DNA of 64,000 nt from Gluconacetobacter johannae (GTDB lineage: Bacteria; Pseudomonadota; Alphaproteobacteria; Acetobacterales; Acetobacteraceae). Below the pieces are notes generated by a model. It worked only from the letters and a program-made list of their open reading frames with translations. It did not search any database and was not told the DNA's origin. Position 1 is the first letter of the stretch; each line of letters begins with the position of its first letter. Positions 24,512 through 33,772 of the stretch are shown here, one piece after another. The stretch lies in contig NZ_JABEQH010000011.1 in NCBI RefSeq assembly GCF_014174305.1, forward strand, positions 61,293 to 125,292, given 5' to 3'. The translations under genes were made by a program, and so were the position numbers.

Positions 24512-26135
24512 GACCCTGGCCCCCAGCCATGGCCTGCTCGTAGGCATAACCCATCGCCAGCAGGGCCGGTTCCGACCAGGCCGTGCCGATAAAGGACAAT
24601 CCGACCGGCAGGCCCCGCACCCGGCCCATCGGCACGCTGAGATGCGGGTAGCCGGCCACCGCCGCCAGCGTCCCCGCGCCCGTCCCGTCACCCGGCCGGT
24701 CGCCCAGGACCAGGTCGGTCAGCCAGGCCGGGCCGGTCGTGGGCGCCACCAGGGCGTCCAGCCGGTCGTGCGCCAGCATGGCGTCGATGCCCTCTGCCCC
24801 GGCAAGCCGCCGCGCGGTGGCCCGCGCCGTCAGGTAGGCCGGGTCGGACAGGGCCGGCGCCTTGTCGGACTCTTCAAATATATCCTGTTCAAACGACGGC
24901 ATTTCACGATCGGCATGTGCGACGTCGAACGCGATCAGGGCTGTCAGGTCGCGGGTTTTCACCGCCGGCGGGGTCTGCGCCAGATAGACATTCACCCCGG
25001 TGCGGAATTCGGACAGCAGAACCGTCAGTTCGGCATCACCCAGAGATTTCCGATCAAATTCGCCGATTTCGACCAGGGTCGCGCCCTGCGCGCGCAGCCG
25101 CGCCAGGGCGGCGTCGAACACCGCGCGCAGCTCGGGGTTTTTGCCCTGGGCGAAGCGCAGCACCCCGATCCGCCGCCCGCGCAGGGCGTCGGGCGTCAGG
25201 CCCGCCAGATAATCGGCGCGATGGCGGTCGGCCTGCGCCGTCGCGGGGTCGGCGGGGTCCGACCCGGCCATGACGCCCAGCAGCAGTGCCGCATCGCGCA
25301 CGGTGCGCGTCATCGGGCCGGGCGTATCCTGGCTGGCCGAAATCGGCACGACGAAGGTACGTGACACCAGCCCCACCGTCGGCTTCAGCCCGACGATGCC
25401 GTTGACCGCCGCCGGGCAGGTGACCGACCCGTTGGTCTCGGTCCCGATGGCCGCCGCGGCCAGCCCGGCCGCCACGGCAACGGCGCTGCCGGCGCTGGAG
25501 CCGCAGGCCGTCCGCGCGCGATCGTACGGATTGCGCGTCAGGCCGCCCACGGCGCTCCATCCGCTGCTGGCGTGGGCCGAGCGGAAATTGGCCCATTCCG
25601 ACAGGTTGCCCTTGCCCAGCACGATCGCCCCCGCCGCGCGCAGCCGCGCGATGACCGGTGCGTCGCGATGCGTGACATTGCCCAGCAGCGCCAGCGACCC
25701 CGCCGTGGTCGGCAGTGGGTCGCGCGTTTCGATATTGTCCTTCACCATGATCGGCAGGCCATATAGCGGGCCGCGCACCCGCCGCATCCGCGCCAGGGCG
25801 GCGGCCTGCGCCACCGCGTCGGGATTCAGCGCCAGGATGGCATGCAGCCCGTCCGGCCCCGCGTCAGTCCGCGCGATGCGCGCGCGATAGCGCCGCACCA
25901 GGCTGTCGGGCGCCAGCCGCCCGGCCCGCATCGCCGCCACCAGGGCGGAGGCGCTGTCCGGTCCGGCCTGGGGCGACGCGGCCTGCGACGCTGCAGGCAC
26001 GCACGCCCCCAGCAGTGCCGCCAATGCCGCGCCTTGCCATCCTCTCCGGACCGGCCGGCCGATGCCTTCTTTTTCTGAAGAAAAAGAAGCAAAAAGACTT
26101 TTATTCGTTATGAGCCTTTGCATGACCCGGCACAT
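24444..26135 (-). CDS. Amidase-signature family enzyme, probably exported
   Basis: About 563 aa. The Ser-cisSer-Lys triad regions are present: LPIMVKDNIETRD (Lys), TACGSSAGSAVAVAAGLAAA (cis-Ser) and TETNGSVTCPAAVNG (nucleophile region). A hydrophobic stretch GWQGAALAALLGACVPAASQA looks like the signal peptide core. The start is uncertain (ATG 26135, 26123 or upstream), because the first codons, LITNKSLFASFSSEKEG, are encoded by the family C repeat; insertion of that repeat may have replaced the true start. Function: hydrolysis of an amide or ester, substrate unknown. Confidence 0.85.
   Translation of the reverse strand: MCRVMQRLITNKSLFASFSSEKEGIGRPVRRGWQGAALAALLGACVPAASQAASPQAGPDSASALVAAMRAGRLAPDSLVRRYRARIARTDAGPDGLHAILALNPDAVAQAAALARMRRVRGPLYGLPIMVKDNIETRDPLPTTAGSLALLGNVTHRDAPVIARLRAAGAIVLGKGNLSEWANFRSAHASSGWSAVGGLTRNPYDRARTACGSSAGSAVAVAAGLAAAAIGTETNGSVTCPAAVNGIVGLKPTVGLVSRTFVVPISASQDTPGPMTRTVRDAALLLGVMAGSDPADPATAQADRHRADYLAGLTPDALRGRRIGVLRFAQGKNPELRAVFDAALARLRAQGATLVEIGEFDRKSLGDAELTVLLSEFRTGVNVYLAQTPPAVKTRDLTALIAFDVAHADREMPSFEQDIFEESDKAPALSDPAYLTARATARRLAGAEGIDAMLAHDRLDALVAPTTGPAWLTDLVLGDRPGDGTGAGTLAAVAGYPHLSVPMGRVRGLPVGLSFIGTAWSEPALLAMGYAYEQAMAGGQGLTPQQFPPDGRSPGRPANRSGN
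26062..26112. repeat. Family C A/T-rich repeat, copy 2, inside the amidase start
   Basis: CTTCTTTTT...AAAAAGAAG hairpin followed by CAAAAAGACTTTTATTCG, resembling 249-300. It is translated as the N-terminus of the amidase, in frame with the downstream signal-like segment. Confidence 0.5.
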
Positions 26136-26181
26136 GGCTCCCTGAACGTCAAAAAAGAACGAAGAACCCCGCCACACGGGA

Positions 26182-27069
26182 TCAGTGCTGGAATTGTCCC
26201 AGCCAGGTCACCAGCCGGCTGGCCAGGGCGATTCTGGCATCGGAAAAACTGTGATCGGTCTCCAAAGTCTCGGCATCGAGATTTTTGGCGCCTGCCTTGC
26301 GCGCGGCCCGGGCGGCGGCTTCGGCCATGGCGCCGATCCCACGCGTTGCACCGATCAGCGCCAGGGGCCGCCCGGACAGGGCCGGCATCGTGGCGACCAG
26401 ATCCAGCGCGGGACCGGCATGCGTCACCTCGTCCATGATGCGCGCCTCGCTGGTGCCGGCCAGTGGCGGCATGTCCCCGCGCACTTCATCGACCAGGAAC
26501 GCCTCACGCTTTTCAGGATCGACGAAACTGCGGCCGATCGCGGCGAAGTCGGCCGGGTCGATCAGGAAAGTACCGACGACACGCGGGTCGGCCGCTGCGA
26601 CCCGCGCGGCCACGATGCCGCCGAGACTGTGTCCGGCGACGGCAATCCGGGACGGGTCGATGTCGAACCGCGCGACCACCTGGGGCTGGCGCAGGTACGC
26701 CAGCGCATGGGCGGCATCCTGCACGCAGTGGGCGAACGAAAAGCGACCGGGGCTGCCCCAGGACCCGCGATAATGGAATGTGAGGACATTCCACCCCGCA
26801 CGACGCGCGGCCTGGGCCAGATCGAGATTCTGTTCGTTGCCCGGAAAGCCGTGGAGCAGCAGCAAGGTCGGATGCGGCCGGGCGCCGGCCGCGCTGTACA
26901 TCACGGCGTTCAGCGCGCCATCTTCCGAGGGGATGACGAAAGGGGCCATCGCCGACGGGTGCACGCGATCGACGGGCGGGTCGGTGGTCACCGCCGCCGG
27001 CGGGGGCGCGGCCAGCGCCATGGCGGGCATCGCCAGAAGAAGTGGAAAAAGCATCCGTCGCATCGACAT
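26182..27069 (-). CDS. Exported alpha/beta hydrolase
   Basis: 295 aa from ATG 27069 (MSMRRMLFPLLLAMPAMALA signal peptide). An alpha/beta-hydrolase fold: LLLLHGFPGNEQ oxyanion region, TFHYRGSWGSPG, nucleophile Ser in IAVAGHSLGGIVAA (GHSLGG), then FLIDPADFAAIG and a late ETDHSFSD with the likely His. Similar proteins are peptidase S9- or dienelactone-hydrolase-like enzymes with unknown substrate. It is 46 bp upstream of the amidase gene on the same strand, so the two may be co-expressed. Confidence 0.87.
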   Translation of the reverse strand: MSMRRMLFPLLLAMPAMALAAPPPAAVTTDPPVDRVHPSAMAPFVIPSEDGALNAVMYSAAGARPHPTLLLLHGFPGNEQNLDLAQAARRAGWNVLTFHYRGSWGSPGRFSFAHCVQDAAHALAYLRQPQVVARFDIDPSRIAVAGHSLGGIVAARVAAADPRVVGTFLIDPADFAAIGRSFVDPEKREAFLVDEVRGDMPPLAGTSEARIMDEVTHAGPALDLVATMPALSGRPLALIGATRGIGAMAEAAARAARKAGAKNLDAETLETDHSFSDARIALASRLVTWLGQFQH

Positions 27070-27212
27070 ACCCCGCCTGGCCGCACGGGCCGCCCGCCCG
27101 CACTCATCACCCTGAAGCCTGGTCCCTCGACCAGTCCTCCCCTCTGAATCACATAATCCGTTTCCTGGGAACCAGGCGACCCGGCCTGTTTGCGACCTCA
27201 TCGGGCAGGCAC

Positions 27213-27241
27213 AAAAAAACCCGGGGCCAGATGGCCCCGGG
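27213..27241 (-). terminator. Intrinsic terminator of the RND efflux operon
   Basis: CCCGGGGCC (27220-27228) and GGCCCCGGG (27233-27241) with an AGAT loop; on the minus strand the stem is followed by a 7-T run (27219-27213). It lies 25 bp after the stop of the outer-membrane channel gene. Confidence 0.93.
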
Positions 27242-27265
27242 CATCGGGCGCGCAATGTCGCCCGG

Positions 27266-28855
27266 TCACTTTCCCGTCGGCAGCGTGCCCGTGCGTAACG
27301 TCGTGGCCCCCGTCAGGTCGTCATACGGGGTTTCGTCCACCGGAGGGGCGATTCCGCCGGCCGGCGCGGGGTGGTGCAGCCCGTCATATTGCAGGACCGA
27401 GAACGTCATCGTCTGGTCCGGCGTGGGCAGCAGCCTGTCGTTCCAGCCGCCGCCCAGCGCGCGGATCAGGCCCACTTCCGCCTGGAAATAGCGGGTGGCG
27501 ACCTGCACCTGCGAAATCTGCGCGTCCAGCGCCGCTTCCTGCGCGATGATCGCATCCAGGTAGGCCGACAGGCCGCCCTTGTACAGCGTCATCGTCATGT
27601 TCTGCATGTCCAGCGCGGCCGACACCGCCGCCTTCAGGCGGTCGTTTTCCGCCCACAGCCGGTCGGTGCGCGACAGCCCGTCCTCGACCTCGCGAAACGC
27701 CGAGAGGACCGACGAGCGATAATGGTCGCGCGTTTCGCGATAGCTGGCCCACGAGGCCTGCAACGCGGCGCGGCGCATCCCGCCCTCGAAGATCGGCATC
27801 GAGGCCGATGCGCCATACGACCACATGCTGTTCGCCAGGTTGGCCAGGTCGAACCCGTTGGCGTCGAACCCGCCGTTCGCGTTGAGCGAAATATGCGGAT
27901 AGAACGCCGCGCGCGACACGCCGATCGCGCGGTTGGCCTGCGCCATCTGCCGTTCCGCCGACGCGACGTCGGGGCGGCGTTGCAGCAGGTCGGACGGCAC
28001 GCCCATCGGAATGGTCGCCCGCGTGAAATGCAGAACATCGACCGGCGCGATATGGAAGCCGGACGGCGCGCTGTTCGTCAGGATGGCGATCGCATGTTCG
28101 GTCACCTCGCGCTGGGCCAGGATGTCCAGTTCCGCCGCCTGGGTGACGTACAGCCGGTTCTGCGCGCGGGCCAGGTCCAGGCGGGGGGCCGCCTGGTTGA
28201 CCAGTTGCGTCTGGGTGACCGACACCGCCTGCTGGTAGTAGGCGATGGATTTGCGATAGATCGCATCCTGCGCGTCATAGCCGCGCAGGGCCACGTAATC
28301 GTCGGCCAGTTCCGCCTGGAGGCTCAGCCGGGCCGCCGCGAAATCGGCCGCCTTCTGCTGGGCGGAATATTTCGCCATGCGTACCTGGTTGCGGATTTCG
28401 GACCAGAAATCGGGCTCCCACGACGCCAGGCCGCCATAGAACTCGTCGGTCTGGGTCAGCGCGCCCTTGTAGCGGAACAGCCGGTCGGCCGACTGCTTGT
28501 TGTCGGACGCGCCGAAGGCCAGGCCGAAATGCGGCAGCAGGTCGGCGCGGGCCTGCATGACCATGGCGCGCGCCTGCACGAAGCGTTCGGCGGCGGCCTG
28601 AAGGTCCGCGTTCGCGGCGATGGCCTTGTCTTCCAGCGCGTCCAGTTGCGGATCATGCAGCACCGTCCACCAGTTTGACGGCAACTGGGTGTCCGCCGGC
28701 GTGGCGGTGGCGAACGGCGTCTGCCCATGCCAGGTGGCCGGCACGACATAGGTGGGCGGGTGATAGGCGGGCGCCAGGTCGCAGGCGGACAGCCCCGCCA
28801 GCGACAGCATCGCCCCGCCGGACACCATGGTCCGGCGCAGTGACCGCACGATCAT
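27266..28855 (-). CDS. Outer-membrane efflux channel (NodT/OprM-type lipoprotein)
   Basis: 529 aa. Lipobox LAGLSACDLAPAYHPP gives a lipidated N-terminus. Two OEP repeats: about residues 70-250 (DPQLDALEDKAIAANADLQA ... LRGYDAQDAIYRKSIAYY) and 290-480 (PSDLLQRRPDVASAERQMAQ, AFYPHISLNANGGFD, PIFEGGMRRAALQA). It is the TolC-like exit duct of the tripartite pump. The start ATG overlaps the adaptor gene stop (ATGA), so the three genes form one coupled operon. The C-terminus extends past the usual end with a 45-residue Pro-rich tail (DDLTGATTLRTGTLP). Confidence 0.94.
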   Translation of the reverse strand: MIVRSLRRTMVSGGAMLSLAGLSACDLAPAYHPPTYVVPATWHGQTPFATATPADTQLPSNWWTVLHDPQLDALEDKAIAANADLQAAAERFVQARAMVMQARADLLPHFGLAFGASDNKQSADRLFRYKGALTQTDEFYGGLASWEPDFWSEIRNQVRMAKYSAQQKAADFAAARLSLQAELADDYVALRGYDAQDAIYRKSIAYYQQAVSVTQTQLVNQAAPRLDLARAQNRLYVTQAAELDILAQREVTEHAIAILTNSAPSGFHIAPVDVLHFTRATIPMGVPSDLLQRRPDVASAERQMAQANRAIGVSRAAFYPHISLNANGGFDANGFDLANLANSMWSYGASASMPIFEGGMRRAALQASWASYRETRDHYRSSVLSAFREVEDGLSRTDRLWAENDRLKAAVSAALDMQNMTMTLYKGGLSAYLDAIIAQEAALDAQISQVQVATRYFQAEVGLIRALGGGWNDRLLPTPDQTMTFSVLQYDGLHHPAPAGGIAPPVDETPYDDLTGATTLRTGTLPTGK

Positions 28856-30033
28856 CCCTCGATTTCCTCGCTGGATTCGTCATAACCCTTGGCCGGCTGG
28901 ACGACGTGCACCTTCTGCCCTTCCAGCAGGTCGGCCGGCGGATTGTTGATGATCCGGTCGGTGGGCGACACGCCGGCCGTCACGTCGGTCTCGCCATCGG
29001 CCATGCGCCCTACCTCGATATTGCGATAATGCACGACGTCGTTGGCATCCAGCACCGCGACCTGCATGCCCTTTTCCTCGAACACCAGGGCGGCGGTCGG
29101 GATCTCGAACACGCCGGGCGTCGAGGCCGCGGTCAGCTTGACCGAGGCGAACGTGCCCGGCCACAGCTCATGCCTGTCGTTGTCGATGGTGAATTCCGTC
29201 ACCGCCGTGCGGGTGTTCGGGTCATAGCCCCGCGCGATGGTCAGGAAGTCCGCCTTGAACGTGCGGTCGGGGAACTGCGGCACGCTGACCTCGGCCGTCA
29301 TGCCGGGCTTGAGGATATACGAGAACACTTCGGGCACCGACACGAACAGGCGCATCTTGTGCATGTCCGACACGGTGAAGAGCTGGCTGGCCTCGCCGTT
29401 CGAGCCATGCTCGCCGGCGCCGCCGCTGACATAGTCGCCGACATTGATGTCGCGCGACGTCACCACGCCGTCGAACGGGGCGACGATGGTCTTGAACCGC
29501 TCCAGCGCCGCGAACTGGTCGACCTTGTGCTCGGCCGCCTGCATGCTCGCCAGGCCCGCCTTCTCGTTCGCGTCGGCGACCGAGACCGACTGGCCCGACA
29601 CCGCCTGCGATTTCGCCATGGCGCGCCAGCGACTGGCGCTGACCACCGCCAGGTTGTACTTGGCCTGCGCCTCGGCCAGATCGGCCTTGGCCTGGGCGTA
29701 TTGCGCGTCCAGGCTGGGGGCGTTGATCTCGGCCAGGATGTCGCCGGTCTTCACCTCGGCGCCGTAATCCTTGTACCACATCTGCACATAGCCCGAGGCC
29801 TGCGGGAACAGCGGCGCCTGGTACCAGGCGTCGATATTGCCCGGCAGGGTCAGCGTCACCGTCTTGGGCGCGGGCTTGGCCAGGATGACGGCGACGTCGG
29901 GCAGCGCGTCGCGGATGGTCTCGGCACGCAGGGCGCTTGCCGCATGCACCCGGTCGAAGACCTGATAGCCGACCAGCAGGGCCAGGACACAGCCCCCCGC
30001 CGCCAGAACAGTAGTGCGTGACAGGGAAGCCAT
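28852..30033 (-). CDS. RND efflux periplasmic adaptor (membrane fusion protein)
   Basis: 393 aa, ATG 30033 overlapping the pump stop (TGATG). N-terminal membrane anchor LAAGGCVLALLVGYQVFDRV. Split lipoyl halves: GYVQMWYKDYGAEVKTGDIL, LAEINAPSL and RFKTIVAPFDGVVTSRDINV; the coiled hairpin between them runs from about DAQYAQAKADLAEAQAKYNL to MQAAEHKVDQFAALE. Beta-barrel and membrane-proximal domains follow. The Cys in the anchor could be a lipobox (AAGGC), but the hydrophobic stretch continues, so a plain anchor is as likely. Confidence 0.93.
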   Translation of the reverse strand: MASLSRTTVLAAGGCVLALLVGYQVFDRVHAASALRAETIRDALPDVAVILAKPAPKTVTLTLPGNIDAWYQAPLFPQASGYVQMWYKDYGAEVKTGDILAEINAPSLDAQYAQAKADLAEAQAKYNLAVVSASRWRAMAKSQAVSGQSVSVADANEKAGLASMQAAEHKVDQFAALERFKTIVAPFDGVVTSRDINVGDYVSGGAGEHGSNGEASQLFTVSDMHKMRLFVSVPEVFSYILKPGMTAEVSVPQFPDRTFKADFLTIARGYDPNTRTAVTEFTIDNDRHELWPGTFASVKLTAASTPGVFEIPTAALVFEEKGMQVAVLDANDVVHYRNIEVGRMADGETDVTAGVSPTDRIINNPPADLLEGQKVHVVQPAKGYDESSEEIEG

Positions 30034-33000
30034 CAGACGGTCTCCTTCCGGCGGGACGAGCGGTTGTAGATGATTGCGTAAACACAAGGGACGAACAGCA
30101 GGGTGGAAATGGTGGCCACGATCAGCCCGCCGATCACCGCCTTGCCCAGCGGCGCGTTCTGCGAATTGCTGATCGACATCGGGACCATGCCCACGATCAT
30201 CGCGGCGGCGGTCATCAGCACCGGACGGATACGGCCGTACCCGGCCTCCAGCGCCGCGCGCAGCGCGTCGCCGTGGATCTCCAGCCGTTCGCGGGCATAG
30301 GAGACGACCAGGATCGAGTTCGCGGTCGCCGTGCCCATGCACATGATGGCGCCGGTCAGCGCCGGGACCGACAGGTGGGTGTGCGTCAGGAACAGGCTCC
30401 ACGCGATGCCCGCCAGCGCCCCCGGCAGGGCCGAGATGATGATGAACGGGTCAAGCCAGGACTGGAAGTTCACGACGATCAGCAGGTAGATCAGCGCGAT
30501 CGAGACCGCCAGGCCGCCGATCAGCTGGTAATAGGCGCTACGCATCGTGGTCGCCTGGCCTTCGACATCCACCGCCGCGCCGCGCGGCACGTCGGCGGCC
30601 GTCTGCGCGATCACCTTGTTCACCCCCGACAGCACCGTCCCCAGGTCGGTGCCCTCGGCCGAGACATAGATGTCGAACGCGGGCATCGAGTTGTAGTGCG
30701 AGACCTGGCCCGGCGTGCCGACGGCGCTGATGGTGCTGACGGCGCCCAGAAGCTGCATGTCGTGGCCGGAGGGGTCGCCATCGCCCTTGTCGACCGGGAT
30801 CGACAGCAGGTCGTTGAAGTGCGTGAGCTGGTTCTGCGTGACATAGGTGTTCAGCAGGAAGGTCACGCCCCAGGCCGGGTCGTACCAATATTGCGGATCG
30901 ACGGTCGAGCTGCCCGACAGGGTCATCAGCTCGTTGTCGGCCAGGTCGGCGGCATTGATGCCGGTTGCCTGGCTGAACGTGCGGTCGCCCTTCACGAACA
31001 GGGTCGGCGTCTTCATCGTCTGCTGCAGCGAGACGTCGGCGGCGCCGGGCACCAGGCGCAGCCTGTTGGTCAGTTCGACGGCGTATTTATAGCTCTTGGC
31101 CAGTTCCGGCCCCGTCACCTTGATGTCGATCGGCGAGGGCGATCCGAAATTGAGGATCTTCGCCGTCAGGTCCGCCGGCTGGAAGGTGAAGACCGTGCCG
31201 GGGAAGCTGGCGGACAGGCCGCGACGCAGCACGGCGCGGTAGTCCCACACCGGCGCTTCCGCCTCGGTCAGGGTGATCGTCAGGTCGCAATCCTGCGTGC
31301 CGATGGTGGGCGTGGGAATGAAGGCCTGGTTGTGCGGCGCCTCGGCCAGGCCGCAATTGCTGACCACGTCATCGACCTTGCCGGGCAGCAGTTCATGGAT
31401 GCGGTCGCTGACCAGCGTCGCGATGCGGCCCGCGACCTCGATGCGGGTGCCCAGCGGCGCGCGCATGTGCATCTGCAACTGGTCGGACTTGATTTCGGGG
31501 AAGAAGTCGCGGCCCGCCACCATGTACAGGCCCATCGACAGCACCGACAGCCCCAGGAAGACCGACACGAACCGGACGCGGTTCTCGATCGAGCGTTGCA
31601 GGAACGCCCCATAGGCCTCGCGGAAGTTCGTGAAGCGGCGTTCGAACCCGCGCTGGAAGCGCGAGAAGACGTTGCCGCCCTTCAGTTCGTCCCCATGCGT
31701 ATCGTGGCCGTGGGCGCCATGGGTCTGCCCCGCCAGCAGGAACTTCGCCATGGTCGGCACCAGGGTGCGCGACAGGATGAAGGACGCGATCATGGCGAAG
31801 ATGATCGCCTCGGCCATCGGCATGAACAGCCAGCCGGCCACGCCGCCCAGTTCGAACAGCGGCAGCCAGACGATGCAGATGCAGGTGGTGGAGACGAAGG
31901 TCGCGGTCACGATCTGGTTGGCCGCGTCGATGATCGCGACCTCCAGCTCCTTGCCCATTTCCAGATGGGTGTCGATGTTCTCGATCATGACGGTGGCGTC
32001 ATCGACCAGGATGCCGACCGCCAGCGCCAGGCCGCCCAGGGTCATGACGTTGATGGTCTGCCCCGCCCAGCCCAGCCCGATGACCGCGCACAGGATCGCC
32101 AGCGGGATGGACGTCGCGATGATGATCGTCGAACGCCACGACCCCAGGAACAGCAGCACCACCAGGCCGGTCAGGGCCGCCGCCGTGACCATCTCGCGCA
32201 CCACGTCCTTGATCGAATCCTTCACGAAGCCCGAAGCATCGTTCAGGATCGAGATATGGGCCGATGCCGGAATGACCTGTTCCAGGCGGGGCATCAGCGC
32301 CTTGACGCCGTTGACCACGTCCAGCGTCGAGGCTTCGCCGCTTTTCATCACCACCATGACCACGGCCTGCCGGCCCTTGACCAGCACCAGGTTGGTCTGC
32401 GGATGGCCGCCACGATACACCGAGCCAAGGTCATGCATGTAGACGACCGAGTTGCCCACGCGCTTGATCGGGATATTGCCCAGTTCGTCCATCGTGCGCG
32501 GCTGGGAGTTGGTCGCCACCATCCAGTCCGTGGCGCCGATCTTCTGGTCGCCGGCCGGGCGGACGATGTTCTGCTTGTCCAGGACGTTCTGCACGTCCAT
32601 CGCCGACAGGTGGTGGGCCTGAAGCTGCTTCTGGTCCAGCGCGAACATCACGAACGCGTCCATGCCGCCATACGGATGGGGCACGATGGCGCCCGGCACC
32701 GTCACCAGCAGCGTACGCACGCGGATCTGCGCCAGCTTGAACAGGTCGGACGGCGTCATGGTGGGGGACGTCAGTTCCAGCGTGATGACGGGGACCGACG
32801 ACGCCTCCAGCTTCATAATCATCGGCGCCGGGATCTTTTCCGGCAGCTGCATCAGCACCGTCTGCGAAATCGCGGTGACGTCCGCCTCGGCCGACCCGAT
32901 ATCCGTTCCCGGCTGGAAGAAGATCTTCACGATGCCGCGTCCGTAATACGAATCGGACTCCATATGCTCGATGCCCTCGACGGTCGAGGTCACGCCCTGT

Positions 33001-33206
33001 TCGTAATTGTACATGACGCGACCGGCGACTTCGTCGGGCAGCAGACCGCCGTAGGTCCACACCACGGCGATCGCCGGGATCTTGATATTGGGAAAGACGT
33101 CCGTCGGCGTCTTGAAGGCGGACATGACGCCGAACAAGAGGATCACGATAGACAAGACGATAAATGTGTACGGCCGTCGCAGGGCCGTCACGACTATTGC
33201 ATTCAT
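30033..33206 (-). CDS. RND efflux pump, HAE1 family, with His-rich loop
   Basis: 1057 aa; ATG 33206 with AAAAGG upstream. Twelve membrane segments with two large periplasmic loops. TM1 RRPYTFIVLSIVILLFGVMS; proton-relay Asp pair in LALAVGILVDDATVMIEN (TM4); the repeat-specific GWAGQTINVMTLGG; second half IMCMGTATANSILVVSYARE. Unusual is a His-rich linker (GQTHGAHGHDTHGDE) after TM6 at about residues 505-520, which faces the cytoplasm and could bind metal. The pump exports drugs, dyes or acids. It is first gene of the pump-adaptor-channel operon. Confidence 0.95.
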   Translation of the reverse strand: MNAIVVTALRRPYTFIVLSIVILLFGVMSAFKTPTDVFPNIKIPAIAVVWTYGGLLPDEVAGRVMYNYEQGVTSTVEGIEHMESDSYYGRGIVKIFFQPGTDIGSAEADVTAISQTVLMQLPEKIPAPMIMKLEASSVPVITLELTSPTMTPSDLFKLAQIRVRTLLVTVPGAIVPHPYGGMDAFVMFALDQKQLQAHHLSAMDVQNVLDKQNIVRPAGDQKIGATDWMVATNSQPRTMDELGNIPIKRVGNSVVYMHDLGSVYRGGHPQTNLVLVKGRQAVVMVVMKSGEASTLDVVNGVKALMPRLEQVIPASAHISILNDASGFVKDSIKDVVREMVTAAALTGLVVLLFLGSWRSTIIIATSIPLAILCAVIGLGWAGQTINVMTLGGLALAVGILVDDATVMIENIDTHLEMGKELEVAIIDAANQIVTATFVSTTCICIVWLPLFELGGVAGWLFMPMAEAIIFAMIASFILSRTLVPTMAKFLLAGQTHGAHGHDTHGDELKGGNVFSRFQRGFERRFTNFREAYGAFLQRSIENRVRFVSVFLGLSVLSMGLYMVAGRDFFPEIKSDQLQMHMRAPLGTRIEVAGRIATLVSDRIHELLPGKVDDVVSNCGLAEAPHNQAFIPTPTIGTQDCDLTITLTEAEAPVWDYRAVLRRGLSASFPGTVFTFQPADLTAKILNFGSPSPIDIKVTGPELAKSYKYAVELTNRLRLVPGAADVSLQQTMKTPTLFVKGDRTFSQATGINAADLADNELMTLSGSSTVDPQYWYDPAWGVTFLLNTYVTQNQLTHFNDLLSIPVDKGDGDPSGHDMQLLGAVSTISAVGTPGQVSHYNSMPAFDIYVSAEGTDLGTVLSGVNKVIAQTAADVPRGAAVDVEGQATTMRSAYYQLIGGLAVSIALIYLLIVVNFQSWLDPFIIISALPGALAGIAWSLFLTHTHLSVPALTGAIMCMGTATANSILVVSYARERLEIHGDALRAALEAGYGRIRPVLMTAAAMIVGMVPMSISNSQNAPLGKAVIGGLIVATISTLLFVPCVYAIIYNRSSRRKETV

Positions 33207-33720
33207 ATGCGACCTTTTCCCCTGTTCAGGACGTTCTTGGCGGGGGCATGGACCGTGGGCGCGCGCCGGCATTCACCCCCGGCGGGCGGGGATGGGCCGG
33301 ACCTGCGGTCCTGTCATGACATGACGGCGGCGCGGCGGCGCGCCCACAGGGGCCGCATCCGCGCCGGTCCAGGCCGCACGCTATCGCACGCCGATCCCGG
33401 CAGGGCGGGATGACGGACAGGTGACGCCCGGACGGATGTCGCGATATCAGTCGCTGGAATCTGGATCTGTCATAACTGGCCTCCTGTGTCGGTGGACGTG
33501 CCCCGGCCGGGACGCGTTGTCTCGGGTCACAGGCTATACATAGGAGTGTTTCAAAACATGTATGAAAAGATGTTCATGTAAGAAAAACATCTTTCATGAA
33601 GCGCCGTTCATTATTCGACTGTTACAGGAGTTTACGGACGCGCCCGGTCGCCTGCGGGCCGCCATGCCTGCCATGTTCGGAAACGAAACGAATTGTTACA
33701 TGTCCGGATGGGACGGGCAA
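33207..33720. promoter_or_regulatory. RND operon upstream region, no gene
   Basis: 514 bp with no supported reading frame. Positions 33562-33574 (ATGAAAAGATGTT) and 33586-33597 (AACATCTTTCAT) form an inverted repeat with one bulge in A/T-rich DNA, a candidate operator or promoter zone for the pump. No repressor gene is adjacent, unlike most such pumps. Confidence 0.4.
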
Positions 33721-33744
33721 GTCGGGCGTTGCCCGAACCCACCC
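33721..33744. repeat. Family B repeat, partial copy 3
   Basis: GTCGGGCGTTGCCCGA followed by ACCCACCC, the left half of the 50-bp unit, located 28 bp downstream of the ilvD stop. It probably acts as the 3' hairpin of the ilvD message. Confidence 0.7.
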
Positions 33745-33772
33745 GTTATCCAGGCCCTGCGCCGGGCCGCGC

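Noticed and set aside
30018..33413. Very long open frame (over 1100 codons) antisense to the RND pump
   Set aside because: His/Arg/Gln-rich, no known motif, mirrors the codon bias of the pump gene on the other strand; a GC-rich antisense artefact.
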